Shown here: one piece after another, positions 20,627 to 33,129 of the stretch
Position numbering within the stretch: the stretch's first letter is position 1
Layout of the letters: each line of letters opens with the position of its first letter
Source: Lunularia cruciata
Lineage: Eukaryota > Streptophyta > Marchantiopsida > Lunulariales > Lunulariaceae
Assembly (NCBI GenBank): GCA_948567375.1
Contig: OX419758.1
Location: forward strand, 2,237,001 to 2,301,000
Length of the DNA: 64,000 nucleotides
Direction: 5' to 3'
The notes under the pieces: model-generated
Told to the model about the DNA's origin: nothing
Seen by the model: the letters and a program-made list of their open reading frames with translations, nothing else
The model's database searches: none
Program-made: the position numbers and the translations under genes

Positions 20627-22560
20627 TTAAAGTATTATAGCTGTAGCGCTAGGTGGACAAACTTTATGATTCTGATCAAGCTCCTTACATCTACCAACTT
20701 CCTCATTAAGAAGTCCATGGGATGGGTATATGCTGCTGACATGAACGAACTTGTGAACTTTAACCAGCTCACGAATTAGAAACACAAGGAGAAATCTAGA
20801 GAACAGACCTATAGCTATACTACTACTAGCAGCGAGTTCCATCACTGTTTAGCTTACGTTTTGTGCTTAGGCTGGCGCTCTTATATACTCCATACACGTT
20901 GATAGCAAACGGGTTCACGATATACTTAGCGAAAGAAGAAAGCAAAGCGTCTAACCTTTTTGGAGAAAAGGATGAGCTCTCCCATGCCTTTGAGCCTGTG
21001 ATGTATTCCAGCATACAAGCGGTGAGAGAAACCGACTCCACAAAAGGTCAGGTCAGAAATGCATTGTGAGTTTCAACCGATGAAGGTGGATCAATCTTAT
21101 GATTCTTTGAAATCGGATTTTCACAAGAGTCTAGGGACAACCCACAGAAACTGCGATTTCCTAGAAATCTTTTTGGTCCATGGTTTTGAAATGCGTGTTC
21201 GGGGAAATCCGTCCGGTGAGATTGTTGTTGCTGACATCAAGAAAACATCGAAGGGGCTAAAGTTACAAGTTCCATGGGTATCCGGCCTGAGAGCTGATTG
21301 CCTGAGAGATCCAAGGATTCCAGGTCACGAAGCTCAGCAAACTGGCTTGGTATAGGACCTTGAAAGTTGTTATTGGATAGTCGCAAGCAGGGAACTTCTT
21401 GTAGATTTGCGAGCTCTAGGCATGGTCCGTGTGAAACGATTATCCGATATATCCAGAGAGTTTCTGGATAACATTTCCAGTTCAGCACCATGTATCAATA
21501 TTTGAAATACACTGCTGGCAAATCTGCAGTTGCAGGCCGTCTAATTATAAAATATTCTGGCAGAAAAATTTCTAGTCCTAGATCTACTGAGTAAATTTAG
21601 ATGCTACGTGATGTGTTTTGTCTATACATATCCGTGTAGTTTCTGAACACTGAATCGACTGTTGGGAATTGACAGAATGTGAAATTCATACAGACTTCCG
21701 TTTAACACTTCGCCAGGACTTATCGAAAGCGAACTGCTGCATCCAAGTTGAGAAGGCAGAGAGCTGCTGAATTGTTGTTCGCCAAATCTAACAACTCGAG
21801 TTGATCCCCTTGTGTAAGATTGGCGCTGAATGCTGGGAGTGAACCACCAAATTTGTTGTTTGCCACAGACAGTTGATATGTCGTATTGAGGTTCGTAAGA
21901 AATGAGGAACAGACGGGACCTTCGATATAAATAAAGCTGAGTTCCTAAAGGTACAGAGATGCTAAACATTCCCCATTTTGTTGGTATATGTGCCACCTGA
22001 AAATTTGGTACGAGATAGGTCAAACCTACCTAACTGCCTAGCATTGGCCGTAGACCATGAAGAAAGTCGTCCGGAAAGATCATTTCTTGAGAAATCTACA
22101 GCAAACAATGAGCTGTTTGAGAAGGACTCGGGTCGGGACTTGGCAGCAAATATGATGCTCGCAAATACAGTAGAGTATCCATTTGACAAAGAAAATCTGG
22201 AATCCGACCTATGACTCTGTTTGGTGGATGAACAGTTCTTCCATAGTAGCCACCTCGCGCAGAGAATTTGGAATGTGTCGGAAGAGACTGTTATGATCGA
22301 GGTACAATCTAAGCCTCTCCAACTTATGTTCGACGGAAATCTGGTGAAGGTGTTGTATGACACGTCAAATCTCAACGAAATCAGGAAAGATGCTGCAGGA
22401 TACCTCATTCGATGACAGATTCAAGCTGCTCAGTATCGGCATATTTGTCAACGTCGAATAAAGATAACCAATGAGCTTCTCCCCGTCCAAAAGCAGATTC
22501 AATAGATGGGTTCAATGAACCCAAGTATGCAGGAATGCTACCTCAAATATAAAGGACAAA
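20627..22560 (-). pseudogene. LRR receptor-like protein pseudogene
   Basis: Reading down the minus strand, leucine-rich repeats appear in shifting frames: GSIPAYLGSLN (about 22,530), PILSSLNLSSNEVS (about 22,440), RFDVSYNTFTRFPSNISW, VDFSRNDLSGRL, then LRLSNNNFQGPIPSQF and LESLDLSGNQLSGRIP (21,260-21,420). After a frameshift near 21,240 come DVSNNNLTGRI and, in a third frame, FLGNRSFCGLSLDSC, the usual cap at the end of the LRR ectodomain. An open 71-codon frame at 20,826-21,041 may be the juxtamembrane tail; no kinase domain is visible. Plant-type extracytoplasmic LRRs of this kind occur in receptor-like proteins and kinases. At least three frameshifts and several stops make it dead. Confidence 0.82.
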
Positions 22561-22750
22561 AAAGTGCATAGATTAGTCGACAAGATTAAACCTCCATAAC
22601 ATGGATCAATTCAAATCAGCGGCAAACAAGGGGAATTGGAAACGGACTAATTTTCACACACCACTTTTATAAAAGCCATTCAAAAGCCACATCCTGAGTT
22701 AAATTGAAACTTACACGTAATATTACATCTATGATAATATGAACTATTGT

Positions 22751-23053
22751 TCATCCGGATTCAATAAGAAATGTTACCACGCAGATAGTTCCACTCAAGT
22801 CAATTGGTAACAAATCCAATGGTGACACGATATCGTAATACATCATACCTGCATGTGCCCCAATTGATAGTAAACGTAGTTCTGTCCTTGTCTTTTTCTC
22901 AAATGGAAACTTGATTGTACATTTGATAGTTGCTTCCACAAGGGATTTGACACTACAATCATGTGAAGTACTACAGACTTTTACAATGGAAGAGGTTGGG
23001 TTGTGGTGATCAGGATAATCAAATTGTAGACTACTCATTGAAACATAGGGCAT
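22751..23053 (-). CDS. Unrecognised ORF, doubtful
   Basis: A 100-codon frame of mixed composition (KFPFEKKTRTELRLLSIGAH in the middle) just outside the CG-poor block. No signal peptide or family is recognised. It could be an exon relic or chance. Confidence 0.2.
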   Translation of the reverse strand: MPYVSMSSLQFDYPDHHNPTSSIVKVCSTSHDCSVKSLVEATIKCTIKFPFEKKTRTELRLLSIGAHAGMMYYDIVSPLDLLPIDLSGTICVVTFLIESG

Positions 23054-24484
23054 GAAAGTGGAGAGAGTGGATTCAAGACTAGGGAATTGAGATAAAAAGT
23101 TTTGGGGTTCAAGTTTTTTGATTGTGTTGAATTGATTGAGAGATCAAGATTTCAAGCTTTAAAGAAGTAGAGGAACACATTTGTCATTTCATGATAACTA
23201 GGAAGGGGACTTAAGATCATTGAGATATGTGGAAGTCCATAGTAGCTTTCATATAGTTGTGAAGTGCACAATACTTTATAAATTCTTGGAGTATATCTCA
23301 AGTAAAATAAATTAGTAAACTATAGAAATCCTAGTGTGTTTTGAACAATTTTTTGGAATAAAGAATATTTGGAAGTAATCTGACCAAATTAGTGATTATA
23401 TCCAAATATACCCGAGTCTATTCAGCAAGGATACCCGTCTTATGGTAGTTCAAAACTAAACTCCACAACAATGTTAAACCTCAAGTGATGAGAAGAGTTG
23501 ACCTTGTGTTTGCATGGACGCTCACATTTGAGGGGGGAAGTATGTAGTGCACACATTTCCACAAAAGGTTTTTTATTATTATTTTTAGCTTTATTTGAGA
23601 GGAAAGTCTAGCTGGTTTCTCAATTTTGATAGGAATCTTGGTAATATGCCAATTTTCTTGGTTGTGTCTACCAAGCCAGCAACCAGAGCCTGAATAAGGG
23701 GAAAATCTGAAGTGCATGCTCCCAAAGCCAGGTTTGTTGGGAAGAGTGAAGGTTTGCATGTGTGAGTGGCATTTAGCATTGAATAAGTGACAAGGAAGAA
23801 GGATGATCCAACCACTTTTTGACCAAAACTGATTGAGGAATTTGCCTATAATTCAAAGTGGAGAATGGCAAATCCCACATTTTGCAATTACAAGTGATTG
23901 CGTTAAGAGTGTAGAACTATCTGGACCTTCCTTTGGTTGCAGATTTTTCCTTTCAAGTGTAGAATTATTTGAAGCCAACAAACCATTGCCCCAATTCTTT
24001 AGCACTTCTTGCAAGAAAGTTTTTTCACAAAAACCTTGAGGAAGGCATTTAAAGCACCACATTGAATGCTTGTGCAATGTTTGTAGAAGAGAGATAATCC
24101 AGAGCAAGCAGATGGGTTTCTTGCTATGCAATTGGGACATGATCTACTTTGAGATCATTCACAAAAAAATGATCCAAAGAGAAACAAATAGTGGGAACAT
24201 GAGAGGGACTCCATGAGCTGGACTCAGGAACATTAGAAGAATGTCCTTGGCCTGGATGCTGGTCAATGACCGTAACACCAAGTTCTATAATTGTGAATTG
24301 ACCCAAGAGATCAAAAATACCATTGGGGAGCCTTACAACCAAAACATTGGTTATTGCATCTTCAAATATATGGACCTTGCTAAGCAAGCAATTGTAGAAG
24401 CAATTATGAAGTTGTTCCATCACAAATAGACAATTTACCTCATGAGTACCCATGTTTTCTTCTTTCATCAAATGTATGAAGCTT

Positions 24485-26345
24485 AAGCTATAAATTGGGC
24501 ACATATGTTCTACTTAGAGGCCCCAACCCTTCACAAGGACTTCTTGGGAGAAGGCAATGCTACTTACCTTGTCCCATTTGCATTTCAGTTCTACATGGGG
24601 TTGATTTTTCTGAATACAAAGGAATGTAGGAGGTTCTCAAGCCACTACCCTTTGGAGAAGTACTTCTCTTCCCAAACCAAAGGGAAGTCAATGATCAAGA
24701 AGTACCAAGAGGCTGATGCTAAGTTTAAGAGAAAATGGGAATTTTTGCATGTGGAGGAGGAGGTGGTCGAGCCCAAAATGAAGAAGAAACAAGGAATCCT
24801 ACCCAGCAAAGTCACCACTTTGATGAAGAAGCAGTCAGAGAGGAGCTCTCCAGTAGTTGAGGTTGTGCCCAAATCAGAAGATGAAGAAGAAGTCAGTTTG
24901 GAGGAAGGGAGTGAGGAAGAGCAAGAAGATTCCTTCACTGTACAATCTGAAGAGGAAGGAGAAGAAGATGAGCAATTCAAGGATGAACAATTTCCCCCTA
25001 AGCCACCAATTATAGAGGAAGCAACCAAAGATAAAGAATAAGGCAAGGAAGGATAGGAATGCCAGGAGGAGAACCCAAGAGAAGAACCTGAACTCCTCAG
25101 TTCCACTCCTTAATCCCCTACTTCACCAACACAAAGTTGTCACTTGAGCAAAGGATAGGAGCTTCAGCCTGAAGTTCAAGAAGAAATTGGCCAACTGACC
25201 AACAAGGAGCTGAAGTAGAAGAAAAGATCAATATTGAAGCAGAGGGAACCCAAATGCAAAATGTGCAAGAAGTCAAAGTCCTTACCTCAAAAAAGAAAGG
25301 AGAAAGACCGAGGCAAACCACCACCAGTTCAGTATCAAAGAGGGCCCACTTTGTGATTCATTTGGTGGGGGTGCTTTTGCAATTGATGGAGCTTCTGCAA
25401 CCTCAGTACTAGCAAGAATGTCCAGATATAATTGATTACACAACCTTGGTGCGGAGGATGCATATGAGTTTTATAAAAAGAAGTCCCAAGAAGGAAAACT
25501 CCAAGAAGAAGTCACCCAAACTCAAGATCATTATAAGGAGGAGGCAAAGACGATGAATGCTTTGGTGCAAGAAGTGTTTGAGGAGAAGAAGAAGAATGCC
25601 TCCCTTGCTTCTGCCCAGCAAAGTCAAGTGAAGAAGTTGGGTTGAATCCAATTGGAGCTGGGCCAATTGAGGATGGAGAAGAAGGAGAGGAAGCTGAACT
25701 ATGAAGACCAGCTTCGAGTTCAAGATGAAGAAGTTCAGAGTCTATGCCTGGAATTGAAAAATACCAAGATAAGGAATGTGACCTTGGACTTGCAGATGTT
25801 GGAGTACATGAAAGAGGTGGCCTTGCAGCTTGAAGCCCAAGAAAAAGAGTTGGCTTTGGCCCGGGAGAAAGCGACCCAACTTGAGTGAATGCATAAGAAG
25901 GTTGAGGATAACTTTCAGGTGAAGTGCCTGCAAGTTGAAGAGAAGAAGAATTGCAACAAGTGGAAGGAGTTTGGGACCAGTTTGTGGAGTTGCTCCAAGA
26001 AGAAGCTAAAGGGAGAGCCACCAAAAGAAATATACATAAACTCAAGCTCCAAGTCGAGAAGCTTGAAGGAAAGACTGACGAGGAAGAGAAGATGGACCAA
26101 CTTGCAATTTGGCTTTGGAGCCATACTGGTAGGAAGTTCAACAAAGTCCACAATTAATTGTTGAAGATCACGTATTACCAAGAGTGTACAAAGGAGGTTC
26201 TTTGGCAACTTAAGGGAGAATGAAGTTCCTTGCAACAGCAAGAGGAAGTACTTCCACAAGCACAACAAGAAGCGGAGCAAAAGACAGTGGATGAAGTACC
26301 AAAGATCATTGAAGTACCAAAGAATGTCATCATGTCAGATTAGCT
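24485..26345 (+). pseudogene. Coiled-coil protein family relic, copy 1
   Basis: Three pieces in order read as one ancestral protein: FYLEAPTLHKDFLGEGNATY with a hydrophobic helix and a Lys/Glu-rich acidic region (24,505-25,041), then a heptad-rich coiled coil (25,652-25,888, MELGQLRMEKKERKLNYED onwards), then a C-terminal tail (LQVEKLEGKTDEEEKMDQLA, about 26,040-26,100) ending near TAG/TAA codons at 26,340. Stops in copy 1 are often sense codons in copy 2, showing decay. I do not recognise the family. Its repetition only inside the retroelement block suggests a transposon-borne gene. Minus-strand Ser/Leu-rich frames here are shadows. Confidence 0.55.
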
Positions 26346-27430
26346 TGCATTCTTTTACTTCTTCTAGCAATTGTACATAACATCTTTTAGTTAGTTGCCA
26401 AAACTCTCAACCCATTTTCTTGGAAGTGGGAGTTCTTTGTAAATTTTTAAGTTGTAATCTAGAAACAAAACCAAAGGCTTCGGCCTAGTACAATTTTAAG
26501 AGCAAATGTCATTTGGCCAAGTGCCATCTTCTTGGCCAAAGAGAAGGTAGATGTTAAATTCTTGCAGCACGTGCATGACCCTAGAAGGACTGCCACCCTT
26601 CTCCCACAATTGCTAGAAGCTTAATTCAGTAGTTAGTTTAGGATAAGGTAGGAATTACTACCATAATGGATGGCAACGGTGTAGTTAGGCTTGGTGAGGG
26701 ACATGCCTGGCCATCTGAAATACTTAGGGGAGAAGTGGTGTAGCAATAGGAATCTGTACGTAACGCTTTGGCCCAATAATACACATGTCTACTTTTTCCA
26801 ATAGAACTTTGTATCAAGTCTAAATCCAGTCTGATCAATTTGTATTCACCTAGTGTTTGGTATCAAGTGTTCTTGCAATGTAGAGGTGTAAATCTTGCTG
26901 AAGAATTACAGTTGTTGAAACACAAAAATCTCAAATTGAGGTCATGTCCTGCTCGTTAAAATTATGACAACAGTACCAACTAAAGGTCCCCAGTCTTTCC
27001 CAAGATAGTAACTAGCAGGCTTGCATCCTCCTTTGTGTGGTATGATCTAATTTAGTAGACTTTCTACCGCAACTATCTTCATGAGTTGTTTCTAAAATGC
27101 TTTGGTCATAATCTTTACCATCTTCAGTCTCACCTTTCTTGAAGAACTTAGAATGTACATGCAGGACAAGTCTTCATATGAAATTCTATTCCTGAGCTGT
27201 CAAACTCAACCTGCAGCAAGTTACAATAACTATAGACTAACAGGTGTAATTTTGATGTTCATCTTCACCTTAGCTATGACATCTCTCTCTGTTATGCTTT
27301 TCCATTGTGTGTGTCGCCCTTGAATTAGCTAGCAAACAAAACAAGCAGCCTTCAGAATCTGCAATTCTGGGAAGAATAACTGCTGATCTCTAGATCAATT
27401 GGAGGGACATTTGTTCAGTCCACTCCTAGT

Positions 27431-27640
27431 CAATAAATGAACATAAATGGACAACTTACTTGACAAACACCAAGGCAATCTTCTTCCAATGAATGTATGA
27501 GGATGAACTTGTGAGCAATTGTGGAAATGGTTATGAATTTGTTGAATAGATGGACATAAATGGACATCTTACTTGACAAACACCAAGGCAACCTTCTTCC
27601 AATGAAAATATGATGTTGAACTTGTGAACTGAAGATGTTC
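27431..27640. repeat. Tandem duplication, ~117-bp period
   Basis: The block containing ACTTGACAAACACCAAGGCA and CTTCTTCCAATGAA occurs at 27,455-27,500 and again at 27,572-27,610, immediately upstream of coiled-coil copy 2. Confidence 0.8.
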
Positions 27641-29515
27641 TATTTACAAGCCCAAACATTTCATGAGGACTCTTGGGAAGAAGGTGGTGCTACTTACCTT
27701 GCCTCTTTTGCAATTCACTTCTACATGGGATTGAATTTGCTGAATGTAAAGGAATGAATGAGGTTCTCCAACCACTACCCTTTGGAGGAGTAATTTGCTT
27801 CCCAACCTAAAGGGGAGGTAATGCTCAAGAAGTATAAGGAGGATGATGCTAAATTTGAGAGGACAACAAAACTTATGCCTATGAAGGAGGAGGTGGCTGG
27901 ACCAAAGACCAAGAAGAAATGAGTGCCACCACCAAGGAAGGTTGCGACTCCAACAAAGAAGTGGTCAAAGAGGAACCCTCAAGTAGTCAAGGTTGCCTCC
28001 AAATCTGAGGATGAGGAAGAAGCTGGTTAGGAAGAGATGGAGGAAAAACAAGAAGATTCCTTCACCTTGCACTCTAAAGAAGAAGGAGAAGACAAGGAGC
28101 AATTTGGGAATGTTGAATCTGCTCCTCAACCACCAGTGGCCAAGGAGGCAACCAAAGAGGAAGAAGGCAAGGAAGAAGAAAAAGACCATGAGTGAACTTC
28201 CAAAGAAGAACCTAAACTCCTTGCTTCACTCCTTGATCCCTAACTTCACTAAAGAGTTGTCACACAAAGGAAGGACAAGCACTTCTGCCCAAATTTGAAG
28301 GAGACATTTGGCCTATAGAAGGAGAAGGAAGCAAAGTAGAAGAAGAGGTTGATGTGGATGCAGATGGGACTCCAATGCAAATTAAAGAAGAATTCGAAGT
28401 CCCTACCTCCACCAAGAAGGAAGAAGGACCAATCCAAACCACCACTAGTTGAGTATAAAGGGGAGCTCACTCTATGATCCATTTGGTGGGAGTAGTTCTA
28501 CAATTCCTTGAACTCCTAATGCCACAATACCAAAATTAGTGTCTAGAGATTGTTGATTCCCAAGCTTGGTGTGGAGAATGCACAAGGAGATCTACACAAA
28601 TAAGGGGCCCAAGAAGGTAAGCTCCACAAGGAAGTTGCCCAAACTCAAGATTGTTACAAGGAGGAAGCAAAGAAGGTAAACTCCTTGGTACAAGAAGTGT
28701 TTGAGGAGAAGAAGAAGAATGCCTTCCTTGCTTCTGCCCAACAAGGTCAAGAGAAGGAGTTTGGCCAAATGAAATTGGAGTTGGGCCAACTGATAATGGA
28801 GAAGGAGAGGAGGTTGAACTACAAGGACCAGCTCCGAGCTTGAGATGAAGAAGTTCATAGTCTATGCCAAGAATTGAATGATACCAAATTAAGGATGTCA
28901 CTTTGGACTTGCAGATGTTGGAGTACCAAAAGGAAGTGGCCTTGTAGCTCAAAGCTCAAGCAGAAAATTGGCTTTGGCCTTGGATAAAGGGGCCAAACTC
29001 AGCAAGTGGATAAAAAGGCCAAGGTCAACTTTGAAGCAAAGTGCTTGCAAGTTGAAGAGAAGAAGAGAAAACTCTAGCAAGTAGAAGGGGTCCGGAGCTA
29101 GTTGTGGAAATGCTCCAAGAGGAAGCCAAAGGGAGAGTCACCAAAAAAAGGATCCACAAACTCAAGTTGAAAATCCAAAAGCTTGAAGGGAAGACATACA
29201 AGGAGGAGAGGATGGACCCAATTGCACTTTGGCTTTGAAGCCACAATGGTCAAAGTTCCTATCTGCTAAGGTTTGCGTATTACCAAGAGCATATAGAGGA
29301 AGTTCTTTGGCAACTTAGGGGAGGAGGAAGTTCATTGCAACAACAAGAGGAAGTCCTTCAACAACTACAAGGAGGAAGTCTAACCCAGGAAGAGGAGGTA
29401 GTTCCACAAGCACAACCAAAAGTGGAACTAAAGGCAATGGAGAAAGTACCAAAGACCACCAAAGTATTGGAGGAGGTCATCATGTTAGATAAGCTTACAT
29501 TCTTTTACTTTTTCT
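27630..29515 (+). pseudogene. Coiled-coil protein family relic, copy 2
   Basis: Diverged direct copy of 24,485-26,345, about 3.15 kb downstream and colinear through the hydrophobic N-terminal part, the acidic region, the coiled coil and the tail. The 3' flanks also match (GAGAAGGTAGATGTTAAATTC at about 26,545 and 29,680), so a unit larger than the gene was duplicated. Many stops and frameshifts; the longest undamaged piece is 29,335-29,517. Confidence 0.55.
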
Positions 29516-30681
29516 AGCAATTGTTGCCTAATCTCTCAACCCATCTTCTTGGAAGTGGGAATTCTTTGTAAATTTGTAAGTGAGGAACCAAACCAAAGGC
29601 TTTGGACTAATACATTTTTTAAGTGAATGTCATTCAGCCAACTACCACCTTCTTGGACTAAGGTCCCTTTGGTGTATTAGAGAAGGTAGATGTTAAATTC
29701 CTGTAGTGCATGTCCTAAGGAAGGATTTTCACCTTCCACTACATTTGTGAGAAGTTGAATTATTCAATTAGATTAGTATAAGAAAGGAATCAACATCGTA
29801 ATTGATGGTACTGAAGTAAGTAGGTTTAGCAAGGAACTTGCTTGGCCATCAAAGACACTTTCTTAGAGAAGTAGTTTAGCAATAGAAAACCTATACATAA
29901 GGGTTTGGCCTGATAATACACTTGTCCACTTTGGCCAATACAACTTGATATCAAGTAGAAGTCTAGTCTGATCAATCTATATTCACCTAGTATCCAACTT
30001 TAAGTGTTGTTGCAATGTAGAGGTGTAAATCTTGATAAAAGAGTGCAGTTGTTGAATCCAGGAGGAAGGATTAGCAATTAGAGTCTAAATGTAGGGAGTG
30101 GTCTAATGATGGATTTGATTAGTCTTAAGTGCCATTAGTAACACAAAATTGAGACTCAAGGATATTTGCTTACTTGGCAAGCCCCTTTGGTGGCATGCCT
30201 TTGGGGAAGGGTAGACATGCTATCAATGTTGGTGACTTTGGGGCAAACTGCACTATCATCTTTAGGGTAACTTTGGTTACAAATAGTTTTGAGAGTGATT
30301 TAGTAGATTTTCAAGTTCTATAGAGTGGCAAAATGGGTACCTCTACCCTCATACTAGGATTGTTTTCTATCCAAGAGGTTAAACAACAAAAAATAAACAA
30401 ACTACAACTTTTGATTCATTCCTTTCACTTTTAGTCAAATTTTTTACCCATGTTCTGGTGGGATTAATTTGTTCTTAATGTTCTACTACTAGTACATCTA
30501 CATTGGGTTGTAACATGTACTTTCTGGTGCTATTGTTAGGGATAGAATCCTTGGAGTGGCTAAAGATAAAGTTTGACAAAGAAATGAATGGTATTAGGGA
30601 AATTAGTACCAAGTGATACTTGGACACCTTGAGATCATTGAGCTTATTGAAGAAATTAAAGTTGTTCAGTGAGCCGACCTA

Positions 30682-31355
30682 TGTCTCACTAAAGATGAAC
30701 CTCTAATGGCTATTAAAGTAGCATACCATGGATGAAGAAGGCAAGGAAACTCAACTCCATCATACTCCTCCAAGGCTAACACTTTAAGACAAACCATTAC
30801 TCACTAGACAACTCAATAAGAAAGAGATAGTTGCAAATAAAAAGATGTTGAGTACCTTCTCACCCCTAGTTAGTATACTTGTGAAATAGTTATGCACCAA
30901 AGTAACTAATTACTGGAGTAACTCAAGTCACTACACTAAAAGTCAAATAAAGTCAAAAAGTCTTAAATAATATCCACACATGGGAATATTCCCCTAAGCA
31001 TGTAGTCTTATCTTGACCAAACCACTAAGTCAAGGATTCCTTCATATGGGCTATCCTTGGACTATAGGAAAATCCAAATCAAGAAGGCTTGTGGGTCCAA
31101 GAGCTCTCAATTTTTTTCTCAAAGCCAAAAAACTAGGAATAATATCAAGTCACTATACTAGAATCCAAAATAGTGGTGCTCATCTTTTCCACTTCCTCTA
31201 AAATAAAATCATCTCTATCTTAGCAATGATTAACTTTAGCTAATCATGACTTATGTAGAACTATCTTTTATCTCTATATAAATAATATCTCTCAAGTACT
31301 TACAATACTAATCTAAATATCACAATAGCACAAAGATGCACAAATGTGTGTTAGA
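30682..31355 (-). repeat. LTR A of the dominant LTR family
   Basis: About 674 bp. The coding-direction orientation (deduced from the 39-46 kb element) is minus, running from a degenerate TGTAACACCC-type end at 31,355 to GTGAGACA-type sequence at 30,682. It matches LTRs D and E over its whole length. No coding region of matching orientation adjoins it, so it is a solo LTR or the remnant of a separate insertion. Confidence 0.75.
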
Positions 31356-31699
31356 GTTCAGACAAAGGAAGAAAAGCTCAAGAATGTTATCATAATCTTG
31401 AGAAAAAAACTATAGAAGATACAACCTTGACCCACCAACCCCTACACTTTCAAGAGGGCAAAGGTGGTATCCAACCCTTGTCTCAACCATCACCAGAAAT
31501 AGCAGTTTCCTTTGGTTGTGTTACAAAACTCAAATGCCCCACAAGGAGCTCTTTTTTGGCCAAAGAAGAGAAGGAACTCCAATGAAGAAGATGAGAGGTT
31601 TCAAACCACCCATCAAATGACATTTTATTGGGAGTGTGCACCCCAAGAACCATCATGGTGGAGGCCATGACAACTTTTCACTATAGAACTAGAGCATGG

Positions 31700-33000
31700 C
31701 ATGCTACTAGAAGTACAACTCACACTGAGTACTTTGGACAAAGGAGAAGGACTCCCTAGTCTGATTCTGGATTTAGACTTGTTTTTCTATTTGCCCAAAG
31801 AAACCAATACCCATTCAGATCTGGCATTTTGCTCTACCCAAATGGTGAGTCATGTCTTCTTCACCCAACAAAGCTACCAAAAGTTCAAGAGGAGGGATGA
31901 AAATAAAGACTTGGATGTTTTTATCAAAGAGTTTGAGACCATCATAGTAGCAAACAAGGAAGATGTAGATGAGGATAGACTATGGATTTCTTTAAGCTTG
32001 TTAAGAAAGAGAGATCTAAACTAGTACACTCATATTAGCCACAATCCTACCAACATGGAGAATTGGTCCGTACTAAAGCGCCAATTCTAGGAATGGTTCA
32101 TGGAACTAGGCTATGAGGTGAATATCTTTGCCACCCTCAATAGTCTAGAGAGAAAGAAGAACAAGAAGTCAAGGGATTACACCAAAAGGTTATGGAGCCT
32201 CCTTAGTAGAGTACTGACTTGAGGGAATGCCTTGGGGTACTCAGATGCCCAAGCAATGGCCTGGTTCTTGGGTGCACTTCTCACCAAGCATTAAGTCTTT
32301 GCAAAGGAACAAGATCATGAGAAACTGGGTCAAGTACTTAGGTTGGCGTCAATGTATGAATTTGCTCAGATCAATCACTTGAGGAAAAGCTTCCAAGCCA
32401 AACCACAAAGAAAAACAGAAAAAAAACTAGAAGGTTCCTCAATGACCACTTCTTGCTCCTAAGATACAACTAATACAACATCTTCCTCTAACACCTCATC
32501 CTTAAAAGATGAGAAGGCCTGCCAAAAGGACAAGAAGAGTGTTCAAAGGACCGAAGCTGAAGTCCCTCACGGAAGATCCATGCAGCTAGGAATGAAATTG
32601 GAAGGACTCATCAAAGACTTTGCTGATTTCAAGGTCCAAAGGGTTGGAGCAAGAGAGAGACGGAAATATCCATAGTTCATTTGTCTGAACATTTGGTGCA
32701 CTACTTGTGGAAAGCTAGGACATGCCAACACGTAATGTTACTCTAACTTGCCTCTTCCTTGGTACATCAGGTAGAGTGAGCACCCAAATGGGAGAAGCAA
32801 GGATATTATGTAGAGGAAGAGGACAAAGAGGTCTTTGTGGTAGAAGAAGTACCCGCTAAATCAAGTCCACACCCTTCATTCACTATTCTTCAAAATGTGC
32901 CACCCGATTATGACCCTTTGGAGCAGTAGAAGAGAACACTACCACAACCTAATATTGGGACATGTTATAATTATGGAGAAATTGGGCATTTAGTTTAGGG
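31700..33000 (+). pseudogene. Ty3/gypsy gag remnant with CCHC knuckles
   Basis: A gag-like helical region (SYQKFKRRDENKDLDVFIKEF, then SLERKKNKKSRDYTKRLWSL) interrupted by stops. It is followed by a zinc knuckle CTTCGKLGHANT-stop-C near 32,700 and a damaged second one, CYNYGEIGH, near 32,965. Gag packages element RNA in particles. This gag differs from that of the 39-46 kb element, so at least two gypsy lineages are present. Confidence 0.65.
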
Positions 33001-33129
33001 TCAAGATCTAGACATTACATAATGGTGTAAGGCTTCTTTTTCACCAAAGAGAAGATGGTCTACTTTGAAGAACAATGGTGTAAGGAGGAGTATGTCCTAG
33101 TCATGAAGGAGTTTCATGAAGGTTAAGTT

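Noticed and set aside
24645-25106. 153-codon minus-strand Ser-rich ORF
   Set aside because: Antisense of the acidic Glu-rich plus-strand frame of coiled-coil copy 1.
25512-26153. 213-codon minus-strand ORF rich in Ser/Leu
   Set aside because: It is the antisense shadow of the coiled-coil relic; Lys/Glu codons read backwards give Ser/Leu/Phe.
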